In this document: in pieces, positions 1 to 6,122 of the stretch
Numbering within the stretch: the stretch's first letter is position 1
How the letters are laid out: every line of letters begins with the position of its first letter
Origin: Clostridiales bacterium UBA7103
Lineage (GTDB): Bacteria; Bacillota; Clostridia; Oscillospirales; Oscillospiraceae
Reading direction: 5' to 3'
Length of the DNA stretch: 6,534 nucleotides
NCBI GenBank assembly: GCA_002493305.1
Contig: DKYJ01000056.1
Coordinates: forward strand, 19,496-26,029
Notes under the pieces: generated by a model
Told to the model about the DNA's origin: nothing
The model's database searches: none
What the model saw: the letters and a program-made list of their open reading frames with translations, nothing else
Translations under genes and position numbers: made by a program

Positions 1-693
1 GCCGCCGCACATACCGGTGCCGTCGACCATGATGGGGTCGAGGGAGATAATGGTTTTTATCCCGTAGGGGCGGGTAACGTCCGCGAGGAACTTCATCATA
101 ATATCGGGGCCGATAGCGACGACCCTGTCAAACTGAGGCTTGCCCTCGGCAATATTGGCGTCTATTTCCTCCTTGAGGAACTTCGTAGTGAAGCCCTGCT
201 CGCCATAGCTGCCGTCATCGGTGCAGATGATGAGCTTATCGGAGGCTGCCTTCAGCTCCTCGGGCAAGATAACGATATCCTTGCTCCGGAAGCCCGCGAT
301 GAAGGTAACTTCAATGCCCTTTTTGTGCATTTCCTTGGCAATGGGGTAGGCAATGGCGCAGCCGACGCCGCCGCCCACTACGCAGACCTTCTTGAGGCCG
401 TCCATCTCCGTGGCTTTGCCCAGCGGGCCGACAAAATCGCTTATATAGTCGCCCTCGTCCACGGTGTGCAGCATTCTGGTGGTGCGCCCGGCGGCCTGCA
501 CCATAACGGTGACGGTGCCCTTCTCCCTGTCCCAACCGGCGACAGACACAGGGACGCGCTCGCCCTGCTCATCAAGGCGGAAGATAACAAACTGGCCGGC
601 CTGCGCGTGGCGCGCGACCAGCGGAGCCTCGATCTCAAACAGGCATATGGTCTTTGCCTCGTTCAAGAACTGCTTTTTAACAACTTTGTACAT
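1..693 (-). CDS. nfnA: NfnA-type FAD/NAD-binding subunit of NADPH:ferredoxin oxidoreductase (partial, 3' end cut off)
   Basis: This is the N-terminal 231 residues of a ferredoxin-NADP reductase-like flavoprotein, annotated in clostridia as the sulfide/dihydroorotate dehydrogenase-like FAD/NAD-binding subunit. The start (MYKVVKKQF) has a GAGGTG ribosome binding site 5 bases upstream (699-704). Visible motifs are the FAD-binding R46-V-P-V-S50, the nucleotide-binding glycine run GGGVGCA (107-113), the GPDIMM segment (195-200), and DGTGMCGG at the cut end (224-231), which begins the [2Fe-2S] cysteine motif of this family. Family members pair with a large GltA/NfnB-like subunit and bifurcate electrons between NADH, NADPH and ferredoxin in the cytoplasm; that subunit would be expected just outside the window, downstream. 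PyrK (the dihydroorotate dehydrogenase electron-transfer subunit) has the same fold, but the DGTGMCGG ending favours NfnA/SudB. Only the last 40-60 residues should be missing. Confidence 0.88.
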   Translation of the reverse strand, partial: MYKVVKKQFLNEAKTICLFEIEAPLVARHAQAGQFVIFRLDEQGERVPVSVAGWDREKGTVTVMVQAAGRTTRMLHTVDEGDYISDFVGPLGKATEMDGLKKVCVVGGGVGCAIAYPIAKEMHKKGIEVTFIAGFRSKDIVILPEELKAASDKLIICTDDGSYGEQGFTTKFLKEEIDANIAEGKPQFDRVVAIGPDIMMKFLADVTRPYGIKTIISLDPIMVDGTGMCGG

Positions 694-736
694 TAAAACA
701 CCTCATATAATGTATTTTTGCGTTCCATCAAGCCTC

Positions 737-765
737 ATTGTACATTAGCGCGGGAGCAATGTCAA
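737..765 (-). promoter_or_regulatory. Promoter of nfnA (TTGACA-N17-TACAAT)
   Basis: On the minus strand there is a perfect -35 TTGACA (765-760), a 17-base spacer, and a 5/6 -10 TACAAT (742-737). Transcription would start near 730, giving a leader of about 37 bases before the nfnA ATG, with the GAGGTG ribosome binding site inside it. The -35 overlaps the stop codon of the preceding feo gene (762-764). I see no hairpin with a T-run between the feo genes and nfnA, so read-through from the feo operon is also possible. Confidence 0.75.
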
Positions 766-929
766 ACTTTATCGCCGTTATTTTTATCACTTTTGCGGCA
801 GCTTTGTTTACAGGCGGAGCAGTTCCCGTTGCATGCGGAGCAGCGCCCGCTGCCCCTGCGTATCCGCACAATGGCAAACACCACCGTGACGGCAATGATC
901 GCGATGAGGAAAATATCCGCCCAGCTCAC
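762..929 (-). CDS. FeoB-associated Cys-rich membrane protein
   Basis: A 55-residue protein with a GTG start that overlaps the feoB stop codon in the sequence GTGA. A ribosome binding site AGGAG (941-937) lies 7 bases upstream, inside the feoB coding sequence. It has one N-terminal membrane helix (about residues 3-21, ADIFLIAIIAVTVVFAIV), a basic stop-transfer stretch (R22-I-R-R25), and a cysteine-rich tail with Cys at 30, 33, 37, 40 and 44 (C-x2-C-x3-C-x2-C-x3-C), ending in lysines. This matches the FeoB-associated Cys-rich family found directly after feoB in many Firmicutes. Its role is not firmly established; the cysteines could bind Fe2+ or sense redox state at the inner face of the FeoB channel (inference). 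The non-ATG start and small size make it easy to miss in automated annotation. Confidence 0.88.
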   Translation of the reverse strand: MSWADIFLIAIIAVTVVFAIVRIRRGSGRCSACNGNCSACKQSCRKSDKNNGDKV

Positions 930-2932
930 AGCAGCGCTCCTATATGGTAAGCGATGAAGGCGCAGACCCACGCCACGCCGCACTGCATCAGCACCACGCC
1001 GATAGTCTTTAACCTGCTGCCAAGCTCCCGCTTGATCGTGGCCACCGCCGCGACGCAGGGGGTATACAGCAGAGTGAACACCAGAAAGCTCACCGCGCTT
1101 ATGGGCGTGAACACGCTCTGGAGCGCGCCGCCAAGCTCCGCCATGCTGGTGCCCAGCAGCACCGCAAGCGTGGAGACGACGGCCTCCTTTGCCGTGAAGC
1201 CGGAGATGAGCGCCGTGACCATGCGCCAGTCGCCAAAGCCCAGAGGCGCGAAAATAGGCGCGATCCACTGCCCCACCAGGGCGAGAAGACTGTCGGCGCT
1301 GTCGGTAACGACATTGAGCCGTGTGTCAAAGGTCTGCAAGAACCAGATTATGATGGTGGCGATAAATATAACGGTAAAGGCACGCTCGATAAAGTCCTTT
1401 GCCTTGTCCCACAGCAGCATACCTACGCTCCTTGCCGAGGGCATACGGTAATTGGGAAGCTCCATCACAAAGGGCACGGGTTGCCCGCGGAAGGCGGTGC
1501 CCTTGAGGATGAGCGCGACGATTATGCCAACGACCATACCAGTCACATAGAGAGCTATCATGGCAAGGGCGCTGTGTCCCGGGAAAAACGCGGCGGAGAA
1601 CACCGCGTAGATCGGTATTTTGGCAGAGCAGCTCATATACGGCGTGAGAAGGATCGTCATTTTCCGGTCACGGTCGGAGGAGACTGTCCGCGTCGCCATG
1701 ATGGCGGGAACGGAGCAGCCAAAGCCGATGAGCATCGGCACGAAGCTCCGCCCGGACAGACCTATCTTTCTCAGCAGCCTGTCCATAACAAAGGCGACGC
1801 GGGCCATATACCCGGTGTCCTCCAGAATGGACAAAAAGAAAAACAGCGTTACGATTATGGGCAGGAAGGACAGCACGCTGCCCACACCGGCGAATATGCC
1901 GTCTATGATAAGGCTGTGCACCACGGGGTTTATCCCGTAATCGGTAAGCCCCGCGTCAACTATCAGGGAGAGCCTGTCTATCCCAAGGCTCAGAAGGTCG
2001 GAAAGCCCCTGACCAATGACATTAAAGGTCAGATAGAAAACCAGAAGCATTATCGCCAGAAACACCGGTATCGCCGTGTATTTCCCGGTGAGCAGCTTAT
2101 CCATCTTCACAGAGCGGGCGTGCTCCCGGCTCTCGTGAGGCTTTACCACCGACTGAGCAACTACCCTTTCAATAAAGCGGTAGCGCATATCTGCGATGGC
2201 GGCGTTGCGGTCAAGGCCGGACTCGGCCTCCATCTGCAAAATACAGTGCTCCAGCAGCTCTTTTTCATTCTGATCCAGCTCCAGCAGCTTTTCAAGCTCC
2301 TCATCGCCCTCAATGAGCTTGAGCGTGCAGAAACGGGAAGGCAGACCCGCCCGCTCGGCGTGATCCTGTATAAGATGTATAACCGCGTGTATGCAGCGGT
2401 GGACGGGGGAGCTGTCCTCGCAAAAGTCTGTCACCTTAGGCAGCGTCCTGCTGCGGGCGACCTCCACGGCCTTGTCAGCAAGCTCGGACACGCCCTCGCC
2501 CTTGACGGCGCTTATCGGCACAACGGGCACGCCCAGAGCAGCGCTGAGCTTCAGCACATCCACCGAGCCGCCGTTGGCGTGCACCTCGTCCATCATGTTC
2601 AGCGCCAGCACCGTGGGTATGCGCAGCTCCAGCAGCTGCAGCGAGAGATAGAGGTTTCGCTCTATATTTGTCGCGTCGGCGATGTTTATGATCCCGTCAG
2701 GCTTGTTATTGAGTATAAAATCCCGGGAGACTATCTCCTCCTGCGTGTAAGGGCGCAGGGAGTATATCCCCGGCAGGTCTACCACAGAGCAGTCCTTCCT
2801 GCCCAGCATTTCGCCTATTTTCTGGTCGACCGTGACCCCCGGGAAATTGCCCACATGCTGGTTGGAGCCGGTGAGGGCATTAAAAAGCGTGGTCTTGCCG
2901 CAGTTCTGGTTGCCGGCCAATGCAAAAATCAT
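926..2932 (-). CDS. feoB: Ferrous iron transport protein B (GTPase and Fe2+ permease)
   Basis: A full-length 668-residue FeoB. The N-terminal G domain shows G1 GNQNCGKT (7-14), the G2 threonine in GVTV (32-35), G3 DLPG (52-55), G4 NMMD (112-115) and a G5-like SA (141-142). A helical, acidic region follows (about 170-260), then the membrane domain from about residue 285 to the end. The gate-type motifs are present: GCSVPA (405-410), SCSAKIP (434-440), GFTAKEAVVST (578-588) and LYTPCVA (622-628). These cysteines and neighbouring residues are thought to line the Fe2+ pathway. The protein imports Fe2+ across the cytoplasmic membrane, coupled to nucleotide hydrolysis or gating by the G domain. Its ATG overlaps the feoA stop codon (ATGA, 2932-2929) and its stop overlaps the start of the cysteine-rich peptide, so it is the middle gene of a tightly coupled operon. 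No frameshift or missing motif is visible. Confidence 0.97.
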   Translation of the reverse strand: MIFALAGNQNCGKTTLFNALTGSNQHVGNFPGVTVDQKIGEMLGRKDCSVVDLPGIYSLRPYTQEEIVSRDFILNNKPDGIINIADATNIERNLYLSLQLLELRIPTVLALNMMDEVHANGGSVDVLKLSAALGVPVVPISAVKGEGVSELADKAVEVARSRTLPKVTDFCEDSSPVHRCIHAVIHLIQDHAERAGLPSRFCTLKLIEGDEELEKLLELDQNEKELLEHCILQMEAESGLDRNAAIADMRYRFIERVVAQSVVKPHESREHARSVKMDKLLTGKYTAIPVFLAIMLLVFYLTFNVIGQGLSDLLSLGIDRLSLIVDAGLTDYGINPVVHSLIIDGIFAGVGSVLSFLPIIVTLFFFLSILEDTGYMARVAFVMDRLLRKIGLSGRSFVPMLIGFGCSVPAIMATRTVSSDRDRKMTILLTPYMSCSAKIPIYAVFSAAFFPGHSALAMIALYVTGMVVGIIVALILKGTAFRGQPVPFVMELPNYRMPSARSVGMLLWDKAKDFIERAFTVIFIATIIIWFLQTFDTRLNVVTDSADSLLALVGQWIAPIFAPLGFGDWRMVTALISGFTAKEAVVSTLAVLLGTSMAELGGALQSVFTPISAVSFLVFTLLYTPCVAAVATIKRELGSRLKTIGVVLMQCGVAWVCAFIAYHIGALL

Positions 2933-3165
2933 TTTTTCTGCGCCTCCGCTTCAACCTGTATCTGTTTTGCGTCCGCCACACGGAGCGTCAGCTCATAGCC
3001 GCGGACGCTTATCTGTATAGGGTCGCCCATGGGCGCGATCTTGCGCAAAGTTACCTTTGTGTGGGGGATAAGCCCCATATCCAAAAGTCTGCACCGCAGA
3101 GCGCCGGAGCCGCCGACGGCGGTGATGATCCCGCTCTGCCCCAGACGCATTTCATCCAAAGTCAT
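2929..3165 (-). CDS. feoA: Ferrous iron transport protein A (SH3-like)
   Basis: A 78-residue cytoplasmic protein with the FeoA signature: LLDMGLIPHTKV (27-38), P46-M-G-D-P (46-50) and RGYELTLR (55-62), ending in the usual ADAKQIQVE. FeoA is an SH3-like partner of FeoB and is needed for Fe2+ uptake through it. The start at 3165 (MTLDEMRLGQSG) was chosen because AGAGG (3178-3174) lies 8 bases upstream and the length matches the family. An in-frame ATG at 3228 would add 21 unrelated residues and would fall inside the -35 hexamer of the predicted promoter, so it is rejected. The last codon and stop overlap the feoB start in ATGA. Confidence 0.95.
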   Translation of the reverse strand: MTLDEMRLGQSGIITAVGGSGALRCRLLDMGLIPHTKVTLRKIAPMGDPIQISVRGYELTLRVADAKQIQVEAEAQKK

Positions 3166-3199
3166 ATCCACAACCTCTTTTCTATAAAACACCAACGCA

Positions 3200-3228
3200 A
3201 TTTTATCACAGTGTGACTTATTATTCAA
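3200..3228 (-). promoter_or_regulatory. Promoter of the feo operon (TTGAAT-N17-TAAAAT, extended -10)
   Basis: On the minus strand TTGAAT (3228-3223) is followed after 17 bases by TAAAAT (3205-3200), preceded by TG at the extended -10 position (TGATAAAAT). Transcription would begin around 3193, about 28 bases before the feoA start, which leaves room for the AGAGG ribosome binding site. The spacer contains a perfect palindrome, listed separately. Confidence 0.75.
3206..3216. promoter_or_regulatory. Candidate operator in the feo promoter spacer (TCACA-G-TGTGA)
   Basis: An 11-bp inverted repeat with 5-bp arms and one central base sits between the -35 and -10 of the feo promoter, where a bound protein would block RNA polymerase. 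The half sites resemble those of CRP/FNR-type proteins but face outward with a 1-base gap, unlike the usual TGTGA-N6-TCACA. It does not resemble a classical Fur box. The controlling protein is unknown; iron- or redox-responsive repression is an inference from the genes it precedes. Confidence 0.45.
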
Positions 3229-3256
3229 CTAAAGAGTAAGTGATGAATAGATCGTC

Positions 3257-3286
3257 AAAAAAGATTCGCAGACGGTTTGTTCAGCG
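3257..3286 (-). terminator. Possible weak terminator after lysR
   Basis: Read on the minus strand, an imperfect hairpin (CGC-T-GA paired with TC-T-GCG around an ACAAACCG loop) is followed, after AATC, by a run of six T (3262-3257). The stem is short and carries a mismatch, so termination would be weak. It lies between the lysR stop and the feo promoter, where a terminator would be expected. The 133 bases between lysR and feoA hold this, the feo promoter and nothing else I recognise, apart from a loose GAGTAAG/CTTACTC inverted repeat (3234-3240, 3287-3293). Confidence 0.28.
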
Positions 3287-3298
3287 CTTACTCAAAGA

Positions 3299-4186
3299 TC
3301 AATTTTTTTGCTGCTCGACATAGCGCTGAACATAATCCGCAAAGCGGCGTACCGCCGGGCCTGCTTTCTCCCCGGCGGGAATTGCCATGCCGATAACGCG
3401 CTTTGCCTCCGGAATGAGCGGGAGCTTCAGAAGCCTGTCGTTTCTGCCGCGCAGCAGCAGCTCCGGCATTATGCTCATGCCCAGCCCCTGCTCCACCATG
3501 GCGATAATAGCGTAGTCGTCTTTGGTGTAAAAGCGCACATTGGGCTTGACTCCCGCCATGTCAAGGGCGCGCTTGGCGTCATGGTCGGAGCTTTGCAGCA
3601 GGCTTATAAATGGCTCCGTCTCGCACTCAACGAGAGGGAATTTTGGATAGCTGGCGAAGCGGCTGTCCTCTGGCAAAATGGCAAGGAGCCTGTCCTCCAT
3701 CAGCGGGATATACTCCATATCCAGCCCACAGGGGAGGTTTACAAAGCCCAAGTCGATGCTACCGTCGGAGAGCCATTGCTCAACATCGTGATAGTCGCCG
3801 TTAAAGAGGCTGAACTCCACATTTGGATAGTCCGCCTGAAACTCCTTGAGCACCGCGGGCAGCCAGTGGACTGCAACAGAGGTGAACGCCCCCAGCCGCA
3901 CCATGCCGCAGTCAAGCCCCCGAATGGAAGCGGCGGTCTGATTGAGGCGCTCCATACCTGACAGCAGATCGCGCACGGAGGGCAGCAGCCGCTCCCCCTC
4001 GGCGGTGAGGCTCACCCCGGCCCTGCCGCGCTTGATCACCGCAAAGCCCAGCTCGGCTTCCAGCGCGTCGATGCTGTGTGTCACGGCGGACTGGGTGCAG
4101 CCCAGCTGCTGCGCCGCCCGTGTAAGGCTGCCCTGCTCGATAACGCAGGAGAGCACCTGATATTTTGAAAAGCTGTTTTGAGCCAT
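3299..4186 (-). CDS. LysR-family transcriptional regulator
   Basis: A 295-residue protein of typical LysR length. An N-terminal winged helix-turn-helix occupies roughly residues 5-62, with the helix-turn-helix core GSLTRAAQQLGCTQSAVTHS (19-38). The linker helix runs to about residue 90, and a periplasmic-binding-protein-like effector domain fills the rest (94-290; DGSIDLGFVN at 141-150 and VEQGLGMSIMPE at 231-242 are characteristic positions). The start is supported by AAAGGAG (4199-4193) with 6-base spacing. It is divergent from putP with 169 bases between the start codons, the usual arrangement for a LysR protein controlling its neighbour, so control of putP and of its own gene is likely (inference). 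The effector cannot be read from the sequence; proline or a related metabolite is only a guess from context. Confidence 0.93.
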   Translation of the reverse strand: MAQNSFSKYQVLSCVIEQGSLTRAAQQLGCTQSAVTHSIDALEAELGFAVIKRGRAGVSLTAEGERLLPSVRDLLSGMERLNQTAASIRGLDCGMVRLGAFTSVAVHWLPAVLKEFQADYPNVEFSLFNGDYHDVEQWLSDGSIDLGFVNLPCGLDMEYIPLMEDRLLAILPEDSRFASYPKFPLVECETEPFISLLQSSDHDAKRALDMAGVKPNVRFYTKDDYAIIAMVEQGLGMSIMPELLLRGRNDRLLKLPLIPEAKRVIGMAIPAGEKAGPAVRRFADYVQRYVEQQKN

Positions 4187-4199
4187 GCTGCGCTCCTTT

Positions 4200-4214
4200 A
4201 TGAAAATTATTCAT
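4200..4214. promoter_or_regulatory. Candidate LysR-type box (ATGAA-N5-TTCAT)
   Basis: A 15-bp dyad with perfect 5-bp arms that fits the LysR T-N11-A pattern (T4201, A4213). It lies just upstream of the lysR ribosome binding site and downstream of the lysR promoters, a position suited to autorepression. The region is AT-rich, so a chance match is possible. Confidence 0.35.
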
Positions 4215-4229
4215 CTTTACATGAGCAAA

Positions 4230-4272
4230 ATTATATCTGTTTATATTATAGCGGCAAAAAATGATTTTTCAA
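4230..4272 (-). promoter_or_regulatory. Tandem promoters of the lysR gene
   Basis: Two overlapping promoter candidates read on the minus strand. The distal one is TTGAAA (4272-4267), 16 bases, TATAAT (4250-4245). The proximal one is TTGCCG (4257-4252), 16 bases, TATAAT (4235-4230). Both -10 boxes are perfect, while the 16-base spacers are slightly short. They lie back to back with the putP promoter, so a regulator bound here could affect both directions. Confidence 0.55.
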
Positions 4273-4294
4273 GAGAAAAGCCGTGATTTGCCCT

Positions 4295-4323
4295 TTGCGG
4301 GGAAAATTTTTCTGCGCTATAAT
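4295..4323 (+). promoter_or_regulatory. Promoter of putP (TTGCGG-N17-TATAAT)
   Basis: A perfect -10 TATAAT (4318-4323) lies 17 bases after a weak -35 TTGCGG (4295-4300, only TTG matching consensus). A start near 4330 gives a leader of about 26 bases. A good -10 with a poor -35 fits a promoter that needs an activator, such as the divergent LysR protein (inference). Confidence 0.6.
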
Positions 4324-4355
4324 CCAAACATCGAAAATGAAAAGAGGACAAAACC

Positions 4356-5879
4356 ATGACAAGCGGAACTGTTTTTATCGTCATCGCCATTGCGATATAC
4401 CTTGCCGGTATGCTGGCTGTGGGCTTTTTCTACTCCAAGCGCAACACAAGCTCCACCGATTTTTACCTTGGCGGCAGGAAGCTCGGCCCCTTTGTGGTGG
4501 CGCTGAGCACTGAAGCCTCGGATATGAGCGGCTGGCTTTTGATGGGTGTGCCCGGCCTTGCCTATTTCTGCGGCCTTGCCGACGCCGCATGGACGGTCAT
4601 CGGCCTTGCCGTGGGTACTTACCTAAACTGGCTGATCGTCGCAAAGCGCCTGCGCAAATATTCCGCCGTGGTAGACGCCATCACTATACCTGACTTCTTT
4701 GCCCACCGCTATCGCGACAACAGCGGCTTTATCGAGGGCATCGCCGCCATAATCATCATTGTGTTCTTTGTGCCCTATACAGCATCCGGCTTTGCCGCCT
4801 GCGGCAAGCTCTTCACCAACCTTTTTGACATGAACTATTCGACCGCCATGGTCATCAGCGCCGCGGTCATAGTGGCCTACTGTGTCATGGGCGGCTTCAT
4901 GGCGGCCTCCGTCACCAGCTTTATCCAGAGCATGGTCATGACCGTGGCTCTCACGATCATCCTCATTTTCGGCATCAACACCGCCGGCGGCTGGAGCGCC
5001 GTTGTGGAAAACGCCCGCTCCGTGCCCGGGTACCTGAGCCTCACCGCCAGCACCAGCATACTCTCCACTACTCCCGGGAAATACGGCTTTTTGTCCATTG
5101 TCTCTACTCTGGCCTGGGGCCTTGGCTACTGCGGCATGCCCCATATCCTCAACCATTTCATGGCCATCAAGGACGGGGAGAAGCTCAAAACCTCCCGCCG
5201 TGTCGGTACCACATGGGTGGTAGTGTCCATGGCCTTCGCCATCACCGCCGGCGTTGTGGGCTTTGCCGTGAGCAGGACGGGCGCCATCGGCACCTTTGAA
5301 AGCTCCTCCTCCGCTGAGGCTATCCTCGTGAGCATTGCCGCGCTCCTGAGCAAGAACGGCGTTCTGCCCGCGCTGCTGGCAGGTCTTGTGCTGGCGGGCA
5401 TCCTCGCCTCCACCATGTCCACTGCCGACGCCCAGCTTCTTGCCGCAGCCTCCAGTATATCCCACAATATTCTTAAGGGCGTGTTCCACCTCAAGCTCAC
5501 AAACAAGCAGGAGATGCTTATCGCGCGCATCACCGTGCTGGTGGTCGCCGCTATGGGTCTTGTCCTCGCCCGCGACCCCAACAGCTCCGTGTTCGGTATC
5601 GTGTCCTTCGCTTGGGCGGGCTTCGGCGCATCCTTCGGCCCGCTGATGCTCTTCTCACTGTTCTGGAAGCGCACCAACCGCGCCGGTGCCATATCCGGCC
5701 TCATATGCGGCGGCGCGATGGTCTTTATCTGGAAGTACCTTGTCCGTCCTCTCGGCGGCGCATGGAACATATATGAGCTGCTACCCGCCTTTATCGTCGG
5801 CAGCCTCGCCATCGTCATCGTGAGCCTCTGCACCAAAGCTCCCGGCGAGGAGATAGTCAAAGAATTTGAAAGCGTGTGA
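4356..5879 (+). CDS. putP: Sodium/proline symporter (SSS family)
   Basis: A 507-residue integral membrane protein whose length and sequence resemble PutP along its whole length. The ribosome binding site AGAGGA (4343-4348) is 7 bases before the ATG. The protein imports proline with Na+ across the cytoplasmic membrane. Recognisable blocks are FYLGGRKLGPFVVALS (36-51), SDMSGWLLMG (55-64), WGLGYCGMPH (254-263), MSTADAQLL (354-362) and FAWAGFGASFGP (418-429). By comparison from memory with E. coli PutP, D56 and S58 correspond to Na+-linked D55 and S57, S355 and T356 to S340 and T341, and W254, Y258 and P262 to the substrate-site W244, Y248 and P252. One oddity: after PHIL the E. coli protein has AR (R257), whereas this one has N266-H267. 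It stands alone, with a promoter in front and a strong terminator behind. Proline is the likely substrate, but a related amino acid or osmolyte is possible. Confidence 0.92.
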   Translation: MTSGTVFIVIAIAIYLAGMLAVGFFYSKRNTSSTDFYLGGRKLGPFVVALSTEASDMSGWLLMGVPGLAYFCGLADAAWTVIGLAVGTYLNWLIVAKRLRKYSAVVDAITIPDFFAHRYRDNSGFIEGIAAIIIIVFFVPYTASGFAACGKLFTNLFDMNYSTAMVISAAVIVAYCVMGGFMAASVTSFIQSMVMTVALTIILIFGINTAGGWSAVVENARSVPGYLSLTASTSILSTTPGKYGFLSIVSTLAWGLGYCGMPHILNHFMAIKDGEKLKTSRRVGTTWVVVSMAFAITAGVVGFAVSRTGAIGTFESSSSAEAILVSIAALLSKNGVLPALLAGLVLAGILASTMSTADAQLLAAASSISHNILKGVFHLKLTNKQEMLIARITVLVVAAMGLVLARDPNSSVFGIVSFAWAGFGASFGPLMLFSLFWKRTNRAGAISGLICGGAMVFIWKYLVRPLGGAWNIYELLPAFIVGSLAIVIVSLCTKAPGEEIVKEFESV

Positions 5880-5885
5880 TATAAG

Positions 5886-5920
5886 AATTTCCCTCTGCCA
5901 AACGGTGGAGGGAAATTTTT
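5886..5920 (+). terminator. Rho-independent terminator of putP
   Basis: A 10-bp perfect stem, AATTTCCCTC (5886-5895) with GAGGGAAATT (5908-5917), continues inward through two G-T wobbles and two C-G pairs to an AAAC loop (5900-5903), giving about 14 pairs. It runs into TTTTT (5916-5920), starting 6 bases after the putP stop codon. It separates putP from the accessory DNA to the right. Confidence 0.9.
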
Positions 5921-5962
5921 ATAAACTGCGGTAAAGCGGTAATAACACTAAAGTGGATACCT

Positions 5963-5991
5963 TTGTGCTCTTTGTAATCATGTGATAGTAT
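5963..5991 (+). promoter_or_regulatory. Possible promoter of the leader ORF and DUF559 nuclease
   Basis: TTGTGC (5963-5968), a 17-base spacer, then TAGTAT (5986-5991, 4/6) preceded by TG at the extended -10 position (TGATAGTAT). It sits 45 bases before the small reading frame at 6036. An imperfect inverted repeat, CAC-T-AAAG (5946-5953) against CTTT-GTG (5961-5967), overlaps the -35 and might be an operator. This is a pattern match only. Confidence 0.4.
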
Positions 5992-6035
5992 GGAAAAAGA
6001 CCGTAAAAATGAAATTTATCGAGAAGGTGATAACT

Positions 6036-6122
6036 ATGAGCAAGAGGAAACCTAATTGGATTCCGCAGTTAGCGAAGTTAATCTTGGCTCTCCCTCTGGG
6101 AGAGCTGGCGCGAAGCGCCTGA
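6036..6122 (+). CDS. Small 28-codon ORF (leader peptide or gene fragment)
   Basis: An ATG with a good ribosome binding site (AAGGTGA, 6024-6030) opens a 28-residue frame starting MSKRKPNWIPQLAK and then a hydrophobic stretch LILALPLGELA. The last 12 codons are simply the structured repeat read in frame, and the TGA stop (6120-6122) shares its last base with the nuclease's AGAGGG ribosome binding site. Two readings are possible. It may be the 5' end of a small gene that the repeat interrupted, with the natural sequence ending near AAGTTAATCTT (6075-6085). Or it may be a leader whose translation opens the repeat hairpins and helps translate the nuclease. I do not recognise the N-terminal sequence. 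Confidence 0.4.
   Translation: MSKRKPNWIPQLAKLILALPLGELARSA

Noticed and set aside
1..693. PyrK (dihydroorotate dehydrogenase electron-transfer subunit) as identity of the left-edge gene
   Set aside because: The fold is shared, but the terminal DGTGMCGG motif is that of the NfnA/SudB branch, and no pyr genes are seen nearby. The context outside the window could still change this.
1481..2998. A 505-codon open frame on the plus strand opposite feoB
   Set aside because: It is antisense to an unmistakable feoB with all G motifs, has no convincing ribosome binding site, and its product is rich in H, R, Q and Y with no recognisable domain. It is a by-product of GC-rich codon usage.
3166..3228. 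Upstream ATG (3228) for feoA
   Set aside because: It would add 21 residues not typical of FeoA, lacks a ribosome binding site, and lies within the predicted -35 hexamer. The ATG at 3165 has AGAGG at proper spacing.
3234..3293. Inverted repeat GAGTAAG / CTTACTC around a 46-base gap
   Set aside because: Seven-base arms with a long gap are expected by chance in an AT-rich spacer, and they do not line up with a promoter or terminator in a useful way.
4623..5489. A 288-codon open frame on the minus strand opposite putP
   Set aside because: The product is dominated by G, A, H, D and K with no domain, and the opposite strand is clearly putP. It is a shadow frame.
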